64,000 nucleotides of DNA from Terriglobia bacterium. GTDB taxonomy: Bacteria; Acidobacteriota; Terriglobia; Bryobacterales; Bryobacteraceae. A program made the translations under genes and the position numbers. Under the pieces are notes generated by a model. The model was not told the DNA's origin. It searched no databases and saw nothing but the letters and a program-made list of their open reading frames with translations. This document shows, piece after piece, positions 9,592 to 18,691 of the stretch. The first letter of the stretch is position 1, and each line of letters begins with the position of its first letter. The stretch spans positions 124,001 to 188,000 of the forward strand of contig JAIQFK010000005.1 in assembly GCA_020073305.1 (NCBI GenBank), in the 5' to 3' direction.

Positions 9592-11537
9592 TTCAGCCGC
9601 GCACCCACGGGGATATCTTCGAGGAAGCCGGCGAGCACAGGCTTGCCGCCCTCGACCGATGCGGCCACGATCATTCCATTCGACGTGAGCCCGCGCAGTT
9701 TCCGCGGCGCGAGATTCGCTACGATGACGACCTTGCGGCCCATCAACTGTTCGGGTGCGTACACTTCGGCGATACCGGCGACGATCGAGCGCGGCTCGGC
9801 TTCGGCGAGATCGACTTGCAGGTGGAGGAGCTTGTCGGCGCCTTTCACGCGCTCGGCGGAAATCACCTGGCCCACGCGCAATTCGACCTTGGCGAAATCG
9901 TCGATGGTGATTTGGGGGCCGGCGGGCGCCGCGGGTTCAGCGCTGGGGGCTGGAGCCTTGCCCAGTAGCACGGCCTGCTCGGCGGAGACCTTGGCTTCGA
10001 GTTCGCGCATCTGCTCGATGGCCGGTTTGGCGTCTCTGCGGGGGAAGACGGCTTCGATGGGGCCGATCTTCTGGCCGGCGCGCAGTTGGCCCCAGGCAAG
10101 GGAGTCGAGACGGACCGATTCCAGCGGCTCCGGCATCCCGAGCTGCGTCCAGATCTTGGCGCAGGATTCGGGCAGGATTGGTGAGAGCAGCGCGGTGGCT
10201 ACACGCAAAGCCTCGGCTGATGTGTAGAGCGCGCGGTCTAGTTTGGCTTGCGACTCCGAATCCTGTTTTTTGGCCAGGGTCCAAGGCGCCTGCTCCACAA
10301 TGAACTTATCCACGGCGGAGAGCAGCGACCAGATCGATTCCAGGCCTTTTGAGAAATCGAAGTTGTAAAATGCCTCCGCAGACGCGCGAATGGTGCCGCA
10401 TGCGGCTTTCTCAATCGCTTCGTCAGTGCCCGAGGGGATGGCGCCACCGCGATACTGATTAATCATCGTCAGCGTACGGCTCGCAAGATTCCCCAGGCCG
10501 TTAGCCAATTCCGAGTTGTATCGTCCAATCAGCGCGTCGTAGCTGAAGCTGCCGTCTTGCCCGAACACGATCTCGCGCAGCAGGAAATAACGTAGCGCGT
10601 CGGCGCCCATCACCTTGCGGATCGGCTCGGCGCGCACAATGTTGCCGCGCGATTTGCTCATTTTGTCGTGCTCGAATAACAGCCACCCGTGCGCGTAGAT
10701 GCGTTTGGGCAGCGGCAGGTCTGCCGCCATCAGGAACGCCGGCCAGAAGATGGCGTGAAAGCGCACGATCTCTTTGCCGATCAGATGCAGGTCCGCCGGC
10801 CAAAAATCGTGCCCCTCCGTGTCTTTGAGGCCGCGGACCGCCGTCATGTAAGCGACCAACGCGTCAAACCAGACGTAGAAAACGTGGTGGCCTTCGACGG
10901 GAACGGGGATGCCCCATTTAATGGTGGTGCGGCTGATGGAAAGATCGTTGAGCCCCTGCCTGACGAAGGAAAGAACCTCGTTGCGCCGCGATTCCGGCAG
11001 GATGAAATCCGGCTGTTTGGCGTACAGCTCGAGCAGCCGCTCGGTGAACGCCGACAGCTTGAAAAAGTAATTCTCCTCCGTGACCGTCTCCGTGGTCCGG
11101 CCGCAATCCGGACACGCATCGCCGGGCTTGGCCTCGTTCACGTACAACTCGTCGAAAACGCAGTATTGGCCGGTGTAACTGCCTTTGTACACGTAGCCGT
11201 TCTTCATCCAGCGATCGAACAGCCACTGCACGGTTTCACGATGCTTCGGGTCATCGGACGTGCGCACGAAGTGGTCGATCCCCAAGCCGAAGTCGCTCCA
11301 CTGCCGCTTGAACTCGTCGGAGATGGCTCTCGTGAACTCCTGTGGCGATTTCCCCGCCGCCGTGGCGGCGCGCTCCACTTTCTGACCGTGCTCGTCGGTC
11401 CCGGTGGTCAACACGGCTTCGAAGCCCTGCATGCGCTTGAAGCGCTTGATCACGTCGGCCGCGATAGTGGTGTAGGTGTGGCCTATGTGCGGGGCCGCGT
11501 TGACGTAGTAAATGGGTGTGGTCAGGTAGTATTTCAT
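9588..11537 (-). CDS. metG: Methionyl-tRNA synthetase
   Basis: Charges tRNA-Met in the cytosol. The 649-residue class I synthetase has TPIYYVNAAPHIGH at the N-terminus, a zinc-knuckle region with CPDCGRTTE in the connective peptide, and DKMSKSRGN around 291-299 (Met293). The anticodon-binding helical domain follows. After a flexible Ala/Pro-rich linker (about 530-550), a C-terminal EMAP/Trbp111-type tRNA-binding domain begins at ITIDDFAKVELRVG and promotes dimerisation. The gene overlaps larC upstream and tatD downstream by four bases each, forming a tight larC-metG-tatD operon. Confidence 0.97.
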   Translation of the reverse strand: MKYYLTTPIYYVNAAPHIGHTYTTIAADVIKRFKRMQGFEAVLTTGTDEHGQKVERAATAAGKSPQEFTRAISDEFKRQWSDFGLGIDHFVRTSDDPKHRETVQWLFDRWMKNGYVYKGSYTGQYCVFDELYVNEAKPGDACPDCGRTTETVTEENYFFKLSAFTERLLELYAKQPDFILPESRRNEVLSFVRQGLNDLSISRTTIKWGIPVPVEGHHVFYVWFDALVAYMTAVRGLKDTEGHDFWPADLHLIGKEIVRFHAIFWPAFLMAADLPLPKRIYAHGWLLFEHDKMSKSRGNIVRAEPIRKVMGADALRYFLLREIVFGQDGSFSYDALIGRYNSELANGLGNLASRTLTMINQYRGGAIPSGTDEAIEKAACGTIRASAEAFYNFDFSKGLESIWSLLSAVDKFIVEQAPWTLAKKQDSESQAKLDRALYTSAEALRVATALLSPILPESCAKIWTQLGMPEPLESVRLDSLAWGQLRAGQKIGPIEAVFPRRDAKPAIEQMRELEAKVSAEQAVLLGKAPAPSAEPAAPAGPQITIDDFAKVELRVGQVISAERVKGADKLLHLQVDLAEAEPRSIVAGIAEVYAPEQLMGRKVVIVANLAPRKLRGLTSNGMIVAASVEGGKPVLAGFLEDIPVGARLK

Positions 11538-12688
11538 CTGGGGTTCTTCAGATACGCAAAATTCGCTTCGGCGATAATGTCTTTCAACGCAACGCCCGTC
11601 GCGCGGGCCAGAGCACGGCAGTCTTCGTATTCCGGCGCGAAAGAATGATCCGAGACTTTCATCCGCACCTTCCCGTGCGGCGTCTCCACCTCCACCCAGC
11701 GGCGCATCTCGACCAGGCGCTCGGCGGTGTAGAGGCGCACGCCGAGCGTGGTGGTTTCGTGGAAGACGATTTTCGCAAGCTCCGTGCGCTGCTCGGGGGT
11801 TGAGATGACGCGCAGCAGTGTGCCGGGCCGGCCCTTCTTCATTTGGATCGGCTCGAGGGTGGTATCGAGCGCGCCGGCTTCGAGTAGCCGCTCCATGGCA
11901 TATCCCAATACTTGCGGGCTCGAGTCGTCGATGTTCGCTTCGATCACCACCACGCTGGCAGCTTCCACCGCGCCCGACGGCTCGCCTACGAAGACGCGCA
12001 ACACGTTGGCCTGCTCGGTGAAATCGCGATCTCCCGCGCCATATCCGATGCTCGAAATCCTCATGGGCGGCAAGGGGCCGAACTCACGGGCAAGCGTGAC
12101 CGCAACCGCGGCACCGGTCGGCGTGGTCAATTCCACAGCCGGGCCGCGCGAATAAACGGGTTTGCCCGCCACCAAAGCCGCGGTGGCCGGCGCCGGCACC
12201 GGCATCACGCCGTGTTCGCCTTTCACGGTTCCGCTGCCGAGGTTAAGAGGGGAGCTATAGATCGCATCGACGCCCAGCAGTTCGAAGCCGAGACACGCGC
12301 CAACGATGTCGGCAATCGAATCGAGCGCCCCCACCTCGTGAAAATGGACCTTCTCTATCGGCGTCTGGTGAACGGCCGCTTCCGCTTCCCCCAGCCTTTG
12401 AAACACCGCTGAGGCATTTTGTTTCACGCGATCCGGCAGGGATGCGCCCTCGATCATCTTCAAAACGCCCGAGAGATGGCGGTGCTTGGGCGCTTCTTCG
12501 GCGGCCACATGAAACTTGGACGCCGCGATGCCGCAGCGTTTGACCTTTTCGAAAGACACAGCCGCGCCACCCGCGAGCGAGCGCAGAGCATCGATGATGG
12601 CGGACGAGTCCGCGCCGGCATCGACCAGCGCGCCGACCAGCATGTCTCCGCTGATGCCCGAAAAGGCGTCCAGATAGCAAATGCGCAT
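11534..12688 (-). CDS. larC: Nickel-pincer cofactor nickel chelatase LarC (DUF111)
   Basis: LarC inserts nickel into pyridinium-3,5-bisthiocarboxylic acid mononucleotide, the last step in making the nickel-pincer cofactor of lactate racemase and related LarA enzymes. The 384-residue protein opens with the signature YLDAFSGISGDMLVGALVDAG and shows the VHFHEVGALDSIADIVG motif, with its metal-binding histidines and glutamate. GAGDRDF and EANIDDSSPQVLGYAMERLL mark the C-terminal half. It is one continuous gene, whereas lactobacilli encode LarC1/LarC2 with a programmed frameshift. No larB, larE or larA is nearby. Confidence 0.92.
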   Translation of the reverse strand: MRICYLDAFSGISGDMLVGALVDAGADSSAIIDALRSLAGGAAVSFEKVKRCGIAASKFHVAAEEAPKHRHLSGVLKMIEGASLPDRVKQNASAVFQRLGEAEAAVHQTPIEKVHFHEVGALDSIADIVGACLGFELLGVDAIYSSPLNLGSGTVKGEHGVMPVPAPATAALVAGKPVYSRGPAVELTTPTGAAVAVTLAREFGPLPPMRISSIGYGAGDRDFTEQANVLRVFVGEPSGAVEAASVVVIEANIDDSSPQVLGYAMERLLEAGALDTTLEPIQMKKGRPGTLLRVISTPEQRTELAKIVFHETTTLGVRLYTAERLVEMRRWVEVETPHGKVRMKVSDHSFAPEYEDCRALARATGVALKDIIAEANFAYLKNPR

Positions 12689-12746
12689 GGCGTGTCTTGC
12701 TTTGCTGGCCCGAGAGCCAAAAGAAATTTCATTATCCTACACGCGG

Positions 12747-12775
12747 TTGCGCCCGCCCCAATTATTCCTTATCTT
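12747..12775 (+). promoter_or_regulatory. Candidate promoter for icd-purE
   Basis: TTGCGC (12747-12752), a 17-base spacer and TATCTT (12770-12775) precede the icd ATG at 12791. The predicted start of transcription would leave a leader of about 8 bases, and no Shine-Dalgarno is seen. Confidence 0.4.
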
Positions 12776-12790
12776 GGGTAATCCACCTCT

Positions 12791-14242
12791 ATGGCAGCGA
12801 AAGTTCCTATTACGGTCGCGCATGGCGACGGCATCGGGCCGGAAATCATGGATGCCACGCTTCGCATCATCCTGGCCGCCGGCGCACCGCTCGACATTGA
12901 GACCATCGAAATCGGCGAGAAGGTTTATTTGCGCGGCAACTCGGCGGGGATCGAGCCCAGCGCGTGGGAGTCCCTGCGGCGCACCAAGGTTTTTTTGAAA
13001 GCTCCCATCACCACCCCTCAGGGCGGCGGATTCAAAAGCCTCAACGTGACCACACGCAAGACACTCGGCCTCTACGCCAACGTGCGGCCGTGCGTGTCCT
13101 ACCATCCGTTCGTCGAAACCAAGCACCACAACATGAACGTTGTGATTGTGCGCGAAAACGAAGAGGATCTCTATGCGGGCATCGAATACCGGCTCACGGA
13201 TGGCGAAATGGAGTGCCTGAAGCTGATCTCACGGCCGGGTTCGGAAAAAATTGTGCGCTACGCCTTCGAGTATGCGCGGCAGCACAATCGGAAGAAGGTC
13301 ACCTGCTTCACCAAAGATAACATCATGAAGATGACCGACGGTCTCTTCCACAAGGTCTTTGACGAGATCGCCGCGGAATATCCGGAAGTGCAGAATGAGC
13401 ACTGGATCGTGGACATCGGCGCGGCCAAGCTGGCTGACACTCCCGAAGCTTTCGACGTGATCGTGATGCCGAATCTGTACGGCGACATCCTCTCGGACGT
13501 TGCGGCGCAGATTGCCGGCTCGGTCGGTCTCGCGGGATCGGCAAACATCGGGGACCACTGCGCGATGTTCGAGGCCATTCACGGGTCGGCGCCCCGGCGC
13601 GCCGGACAGAATCTGGCCAATCCGTCGGGCCTGCTGCTGGGCGCAGTGCTTATGCTGGTGCATATCGATCAGCCGGAAGCTGCCGAGCGCGTGCACAACG
13701 CCTGGCTGCGCACGCTGGAAGAAGGCGTGCACACCTACGACATCTACGCCGAGAACGTCAGCAAACAAAAAGTCGGAACCAGGGAGTTCGCCGATGCTGT
13801 CATCGCGCGGCTTGGAAAGAAGCCGGAGACCTTCCGCCCCGTAAGCTATGCGCACAGGCGTCCGGCCGCCGCCGCAAAGGACAGACGCGCGCAGGCTCGT
13901 TCAAAAACCGAGCTTGTGGGTGTGGACATTTTCCTGGAGTGGCCCAGCCGGAATCCCGATGAGCTGGCCAAGACGATCAAGCGCGTCGATGGCGACGGGC
14001 TGAAGTTATTGGTTATCTCGAACCGCGGTTTGAAAGTCTGGCCCGACGGGGTTCCGGAGACATTCTGCACCGACAGCTTTCGCTGCCGCTATACCGCGGC
14101 CGAGCCCGGCACGCCGGTCACCCAGCGCCAGGTCCTCGCGCTGCTGGAGCGCGTGGACGCCGCCGGCCTCGCGGTCGTCAAGACCGAGAGCCTGCGGAAT
14201 TTCGACGGCAAGCCGGGTTACACGCTCTCTCAAGGAGAATAA
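12791..14242 (+). CDS. icd: Isocitrate dehydrogenase, Thermus/alphaproteobacterial type with C-terminal extension
   Basis: Oxidatively decarboxylates isocitrate to 2-oxoglutarate in the TCA cycle. The 483-residue protein carries the decarboxylating-dehydrogenase core (about 1-340) with AHGDGIGPEI, the substrate-binding VRENEEDLYAGIEYR, VIVMPNLYGDILSDV and EAIHGSAP. The extra C-terminal domain of about 120 residues (ELVGVDIFLEWPSRNP onwards) is typical of the Thermus-like subfamily of roughly 490 residues. NADP is the usual cofactor there, but I cannot fix it from sequence. purE begins 9 bases after its stop. No ribosome site precedes the ATG, consistent with a very short leader. Confidence 0.9.
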   Translation: MAAKVPITVAHGDGIGPEIMDATLRIILAAGAPLDIETIEIGEKVYLRGNSAGIEPSAWESLRRTKVFLKAPITTPQGGGFKSLNVTTRKTLGLYANVRPCVSYHPFVETKHHNMNVVIVRENEEDLYAGIEYRLTDGEMECLKLISRPGSEKIVRYAFEYARQHNRKKVTCFTKDNIMKMTDGLFHKVFDEIAAEYPEVQNEHWIVDIGAAKLADTPEAFDVIVMPNLYGDILSDVAAQIAGSVGLAGSANIGDHCAMFEAIHGSAPRRAGQNLANPSGLLLGAVLMLVHIDQPEAAERVHNAWLRTLEEGVHTYDIYAENVSKQKVGTREFADAVIARLGKKPETFRPVSYAHRRPAAAAKDRRAQARSKTELVGVDIFLEWPSRNPDELAKTIKRVDGDGLKLLVISNRGLKVWPDGVPETFCTDSFRCRYTAAEPGTPVTQRQVLALLERVDAAGLAVVKTESLRNFDGKPGYTLSQGE

Positions 14243-14251
14243 TTCCCACAC

Positions 14252-14746
14252 ATGGCTGAGCAAGTGAAACCCTTGGTCGCAGTGATCATGGGCAGCAAAT
14301 CCGACTGGGAGGTCATGCGTGCGGCGAGCGACACCCTGCAGGACTTCGGCGTACCACACGAAAGCCGCGTGCTCTCCGCGCATCGCACGCCGGACCTTGC
14401 CGCCGAATTCGCATCCGGGGCAGAGGCGCGCGGTCTGGAAGTGATCATCGCCGGCGCAGGCGGCGCGGCGCACCTGGCGGGAGTCACCGCTGCTTACACC
14501 ACTCTGCCGGTGCTAGGCGTGCCGATGGAGAGCCCGTCGCTCAAGGGCCTTGACTCGCTGCTGTCCACGGTGCAAATGCCGGGAGGTGTGCCGGTCGGCA
14601 CTCTGGCTATCGGTAAGGCCGGTGCCAAGAACGCTGCGCTGTTGGCCATCGCGATCCTGGCAAACCACCGCCCGGACCTTCGGCAAAAGCTGCATCAATT
14701 CCGTGAGGAACAAAAGAAGAAAGTGATGAACGAAACGCTGCCGTAG
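14252..14746 (+). CDS. purE: N5-carboxyaminoimidazole ribonucleotide mutase PurE
   Basis: Rearranges N5-CAIR to CAIR in de novo purine synthesis. The 164-residue class I PurE shows [15 protein letters not shown] near the N-terminus and [10 protein letters not shown] with the catalytic histidine, followed by the glycine-rich [14 protein letters not shown] and the loop [17 protein letters not shown]. It follows icd after 9 bases and is presumably co-transcribed. No purK is seen nearby. A PilZ gene converges with only four bases between the stops. Confidence 0.96.
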   Translation: MAEQVKPLVAVIMGSKSDWEVMRAASDTLQDFGVPHESRVLSAHRTPDLAAEFASGAEARGLEVIIAGAGGAAHLAGVTAAYTTLPVLGVPMESPSLKGLDSLLSTVQMPGGVPVGTLAIGKAGAKNAALLAIAILANHRPDLRQKLHQFREEQKKKVMNETLP

Positions 14747-14750
14747 CCTT

Positions 14751-15128
14751 CTAGTGCACCGATCGGGTCAGCGGATTCGGGAAATGCAGGCCGATGAGAA
14801 ACTTCGATCCTTTAATCGTGCAGTGCCGCACCGTGGCCTCGCCCATCAGACCCAGCTCCGGGGCCTTGATATAAATGGCGCTACCGACGGCGAGCGGCTG
14901 GGGCGCCTCAACCAGCGCACCGGCTTTACTCATGTTGATCCCACGCGCCGCCATGGACCGCTGCTTTGCCTCGGGATGGTTGCCATAGATGGAAAACCGG
15001 TACTTCACGGGCAGCCGCGGTTGAGAGCGCTGGTTTTGAACGGGTGGCAGCGCGGATTTCGCAGCGGCGACCACCGGTGCGGGGATTTCTGGTTTCCACT
15101 TGATAACAAGTTTCACGGTCATGGCCAT
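14751..15128 (-). CDS. PilZ domain protein
   Basis: A small protein, 125 residues from the chosen ATG at 15128, with a single PilZ-like domain. PilZ proteins bind cyclic di-GMP or act as adaptors in surface motility and exopolysaccharide control. The N-terminal RSQPRLPVKYRF resembles the RxxxR ligand loop, and GINMSKAGALVEAP stands where the (D/N)xSxxG motif occurs. IGLHF closes the barrel. The open frame extends 35 codons upstream to 15233, but the extension looks like intergenic sequence. C-di-GMP binding is an inference. Confidence 0.75.
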   Translation of the reverse strand: MAMTVKLVIKWKPEIPAPVVAAAKSALPPVQNQRSQPRLPVKYRFSIYGNHPEAKQRSMAARGINMSKAGALVEAPQPLAVGSAIYIKAPELGLMGEATVRHCTIKGSKFLIGLHFPNPLTRSVH

Positions 15129-15261
15129 GCACAGCTTACAATTTCCGGGCCAACTTTTGAACACTGATCTGAAATGAGTTACAGGTTCCGCGCGAACTCG
15201 GTAAACGAAAGTTAGCGGTCGACCGGCGCACAATCTGTCACAGCCCCTGCCAAAATGTCAC

Positions 15262-16932
15262 TCAATGCGCGCCCGGGTCCAGGGCCGCAAATAGTTCCGC
15301 CTGCAGGCTGCGAAACGTCGCAACATCGCGAATGTAGCCAGTGACCTCGGGGATTGCTTTGCGGGCAAGCTGCCGGGCCTTGTCCGGATTCCTGGCGGCG
15401 AGTGTCTGCAGCAGTTCGTAGTCCTCGATACCATCGCGCATGGTCTCGAGCCGGATCGAGCTGTGAATGCTGTTCTTCTCGCGCCATGGGTAGGTGATGA
15501 ACGCGTCGCCCGCGGGCAGCACTTCCTTGCCGTCTTCGATGGCCGGCTCGGCGTTTCCAAACGGATCGGACGCCCAGTAGTTCCCTCCCCAATGCAGGAA
15601 ACCGGTGAAATCGTACCGGAAATTGAACCAGTGGAGCAGCCGGGTTTTTAGCAACGGGTAATCGATGAAGCGGTTGAGGTGACGGCCCTGCGGGTACAGG
15701 CACGTGTAAAACCATGCCTGGCCGCCTTTCTTTACATGCGCCCGAATGGCCTCGAAGCCGTCATCGAATTTTCCGAGCTGCGGCACCCAGATATCGCAGG
15801 CGTCGCCAAGGAGCCCGGCAGTCTGGTCGATGGCATCAATTGTCGGCACGCCCGGCAGCGCTTTGCGAATCAGGTTGACGTACCGCAAGTAGACTGGCGG
15901 CTCGGGGCCGTGCGCTTCATCCAGAACGTGTTGGACATAAGTATCGAGCCAGCCCTTCTCCTTCAAGTGCGCGTAGAGTGCCGGCAGGAACGAGTTGAGG
16001 TGCGCCTCGGCGCGCGGGTCTTCGGGATCCAGTGACGCACGACGGACAGCGCCATTTTCAACCACGAACGCCGGGATCTTCAGCGGCGAATCGTAACCCG
16101 AAGCACGGTCGATGAGGTGGCCACCCTCGATGATCTCGGCTGTTCCCGCTTTGCGGAAAGTCTCAACCCAACGGTCGAGCTTCGAGAAATCGTACCGGAG
16201 ATCCGGAGAATTCAACTTCGGCTCGGTCAGCGACAGGACCGGCGTGAGGATGACGTTCTGCTTGTGATCCGCCAGCACTCGCGCAATGTTGCCGAGCACT
16301 TGCCAATAGCGCTCGGAGTTGCCGGCCAGGTCGTAATAATGACCGAGTTCCGTTTCATCGAGATTGAACCAGTTGGTGACTTTGAGGGTCTGTTTCACCG
16401 GCACGGTGGCGCGGACAACGCGGATTTGAAACGGTGCCGTGGCCAGGCGTTCTTTTCCCGACCGGAAGACGGCTTCGCCCTTGTACAGACCAGATCTTGT
16501 TCCGGCCGGCGCGTAGACCGTAATCCACAAGGAGGCCGTTTGATCTGCCGCCAAAGCGATCGGCGACTCTTCAAATAGCGGGTCGGGAAACTTTCCGGGT
16601 GCCGGACGAACGACCTCATCGGCAGGCGAACCTGGAGGGTTCGATCGCACGGGAACGTAGCCCACCCGGCGAACCTCGGTCCGGAGGCCACCGCCGAGCT
16701 TCACGTCCACCTCAACTTCGGGTAACGGCGCGTTGGCACGAACGGCGATCTGGAGGCTGGCATGGCCGTTGCGCGCGATGAGCCATGCCCCGTCGGGCGC
16801 ACGGTCTTTTCCCGGCGGATCGTCCTGGAACACCTTGATCAGCGAGTCGACCGGCCACACAGAGACCGTTGTGGATGCAACCGCGGGGGAAATAATCAGG
16901 AGCGTAGCGACAAGCGAGTGGGCAAGTCTCAT
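15262..16932 (-). CDS. Secreted DUF4091 / GH123-like glycoside hydrolase
   Basis: A 556-residue exported protein with a signal peptide (hydrophobic run about 4-17, cleavage near AVAS). The architecture is an N-terminal beta-sandwich (about 30-190) followed by a TIM-barrel-like region and a C-terminal DUF4091 block with SIRLETMRDGIEDYELL, a hallmark of the family. GH123 enzymes act on beta-N-acetylgalactosaminides using neighbouring Asp-Glu residues; here VLDEAHGPEP offers such a pair. The substrate is therefore probably an N-acetylated glycan, but this is inference. It stands alone between purE/PilZ and deoB and is divergent from deoB. Confidence 0.8.
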   Translation of the reverse strand: MRLAHSLVATLLIISPAVASTTVSVWPVDSLIKVFQDDPPGKDRAPDGAWLIARNGHASLQIAVRANAPLPEVEVDVKLGGGLRTEVRRVGYVPVRSNPPGSPADEVVRPAPGKFPDPLFEESPIALAADQTASLWITVYAPAGTRSGLYKGEAVFRSGKERLATAPFQIRVVRATVPVKQTLKVTNWFNLDETELGHYYDLAGNSERYWQVLGNIARVLADHKQNVILTPVLSLTEPKLNSPDLRYDFSKLDRWVETFRKAGTAEIIEGGHLIDRASGYDSPLKIPAFVVENGAVRRASLDPEDPRAEAHLNSFLPALYAHLKEKGWLDTYVQHVLDEAHGPEPPVYLRYVNLIRKALPGVPTIDAIDQTAGLLGDACDIWVPQLGKFDDGFEAIRAHVKKGGQAWFYTCLYPQGRHLNRFIDYPLLKTRLLHWFNFRYDFTGFLHWGGNYWASDPFGNAEPAIEDGKEVLPAGDAFITYPWREKNSIHSSIRLETMRDGIEDYELLQTLAARNPDKARQLARKAIPEVTGYIRDVATFRSLQAELFAALDPGAH

Positions 16933-16986
16933 CGGCCTCGATTATAGGACAAACTGGTCCGCAAAGCTTGATGTTACGCTCGAATC

Positions 16987-18150
16987 ATGTTCGGTCGCGT
17001 CATCTGGATCGTGCTGGACAGCGTCGGCATCGGCGCCATGCCGGATGCCGCAGACTACGGCGATGTCGGCAGCGACACGCTGGGCAACATCGCGCGCATC
17101 CGCGGACTTCGACTGCCTAATCTTTGCCGTCTGGGGCTGGCCAATATCAAACCGCTTGCGGGTCTGGATCCTGTGCCGACTCCGGCAGGAGCATTCGGTC
17201 GGTGTGCGCTGGCTTCCCCCGGCAAAGACACGACTACGGGCCATTGGGAGATGGCCGGCATCCATCTCGAAAAGCCGTTTCCTCTCTATCCGCACGGTTT
17301 CCCTCGGGAAATCATGGATGAATTCGAGCGGCGCATCGGCCGGCGCGCTCTTGGCAACAAGGCAGCATCCGGCACCGAGATCATCAAGGAACTTGGCACG
17401 GAGCATCTGCGCACGGGCTCGCCGATCGTCTACACTTCCGCTGACAGTGTGTTCCAGATCGCCGCGCATGAGGAAGTAATTCCTCTTCGGGAGCTCTACA
17501 AAATCTGCGAAACGGCTCGCGAAATCCTCCGCGGGCCGCACGAGGTGGGACGGGTAATTGCGCGTCCATTCGCCGGCGCGCCCGGCGCCTTCACGCGGAC
17601 CCCCAACCGCAAGGACTACGCCGTGCCGCCTCCCAAGGGCATGCTGCTCGACTGTCTCGAGAGCCGCAATGTCGAGGTCTATAGCATCGGGAAAATCTTC
17701 GATGTGTTCCTAGGGCGCGGGATTCGCGATCACGTCAAAACCAAAAACAATGATGACGGCATGGCGAAGACGATCGAGGCGATGGGCTTGGTTCCGAGCG
17801 GCCTCATTTTCGTCAACCTTGTCGACTTCGACCAGCAATACGGTCACCGCAACGATGTGGCGGGCTATGCCGCGGCGCTCGAGCAGTTCGATGCCTGGCT
17901 GCCCGACTTACTTCGCCGGCTAGACGAAACGGATCTCGCCATTATCACGGCCGACCACGGATGTGATCCCACCACGCCATCGACGGACCACAGCCGTGAA
18001 TATGTGCCGCTGATTGTTTATGGGCCAAACGCGCGAGCAGGGGTGGCTTTGGGATTGCGGCAAACGCTATCGGATATCGGTCAAACGGTCGCTGAGAATT
18101 TCGGGACGTCCATCGGCAACGGAGCCAGTTTCCTCCGCTCCGTTTCCTGA
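16987..18150 (+). CDS. deoB: Phosphopentomutase DeoB
   Basis: Interconverts ribose/deoxyribose 1- and 5-phosphates in nucleoside salvage, using two manganese ions and a phosphothreonine. The 387-residue alkaline-phosphatase-superfamily protein begins with [17 protein letters not shown] (metal aspartate). It contains KDTTTGHWE with the phosphorylated threonine, and ends with metal-binding motifs [13 protein letters not shown] and [19 protein letters not shown]. There is no Shine-Dalgarno before the ATG. Other deo genes are not adjacent. Confidence 0.96.
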   Translation: MFGRVIWIVLDSVGIGAMPDAADYGDVGSDTLGNIARIRGLRLPNLCRLGLANIKPLAGLDPVPTPAGAFGRCALASPGKDTTTGHWEMAGIHLEKPFPLYPHGFPREIMDEFERRIGRRALGNKAASGTEIIKELGTEHLRTGSPIVYTSADSVFQIAAHEEVIPLRELYKICETAREILRGPHEVGRVIARPFAGAPGAFTRTPNRKDYAVPPPKGMLLDCLESRNVEVYSIGKIFDVFLGRGIRDHVKTKNNDDGMAKTIEAMGLVPSGLIFVNLVDFDQQYGHRNDVAGYAAALEQFDAWLPDLLRRLDETDLAIITADHGCDPTTPSTDHSREYVPLIVYGPNARAGVALGLRQTLSDIGQTVAENFGTSIGNGASFLRSVS

Positions 18151-18157
18151 GAGGCTG

Positions 18158-18466
18158 CTACCAGCGCGGCTCGCGCCGCTGCCGGGGCGGACCACCGCCG
18201 CCAGGGCCATTCCGGCGGGCCGGCTTCGGCCGGGCCTCATTCACGTTCAGAGCGCGGCCGGCGAGGTTCGTGCCGTTAACCGCCTTGATGGCTTCGTCTG
18301 CTTCGTTCCCGTTGGTCATTTCGACGAATGCGAATCCGCGCGACCGGCCTGTATCACGATCGGTCATGATGGTGACGCGTTCCACCGCTCCATGTGCTTC
18401 GAACAGTGGCCGGAGCATGTCTTCGGTCACGCCAAAATCCAGGTTCCCTACGAAAATACTCTTCAC
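18158..18466 (-). CDS. Single-RRM RNA-binding protein
   Basis: A 102-residue cytosolic protein with one RNA recognition motif (about 2-80) and a Gly/Arg/Pro-rich tail. RNP2 is SIFVGNLDF and RNP1 is SRGFAFVEM, so the aromatic RNA-stacking residues are kept. Such bacterial glycine-rich RRM proteins are known in cyanobacteria and acidobacteria, often linked to cold adaptation or mRNA handling. The start is set at the GTG at 18466 because GAGGAG lies 7 bases upstream; an in-frame extension of 11 codons to 18499 has no such support. It converges with deoB over 7 bases. Confidence 0.88.
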   Translation of the reverse strand: MKSIFVGNLDFGVTEDMLRPLFEAHGAVERVTIMTDRDTGRSRGFAFVEMTNGNEADEAIKAVNGTNLAGRALNVNEARPKPARRNGPGGGGPPRQRREPRW

Positions 18467-18657
18467 AGTGAATCTCCTCGGCGATTTGAGAGCGGGCAAT
18501 CGAGGCGGACAGAAAAGCGTTAGAAGCCCTTCTCGGCCGTGAGCTGCTGGACAGTCAAATCTCTGTGACGGAGTTTACCAGAGTCAAAAAGGATTTGCAC
18601 GCACACCTCGCCTCAGATCCTCCGCGGCGCTCTATCTGCTACCCTCGAAAAGAGCGC

Positions 18658-18678
18658 GGTCGCGTAATCTACGCGACC
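18658..18678. promoter_or_regulatory. Perfect palindrome upstream of tpiA
   Basis: A 9-base perfect inverted repeat (GGTCGCGTA, 3-base centre ATC, TACGCGACC) ends 13 bases before the tpiA ATG. It could be an operator or a leader hairpin. No consensus -10/-35 pair was identified with confidence around it. Confidence 0.5.
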
Positions 18679-18691
18679 AAGCCTCTACCTT

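Noticed and set aside
10689-11648. Long open frame opposite metG
   Set aside because: Antisense to a confirmed synthetase gene; typical of high-GC antisense openness.
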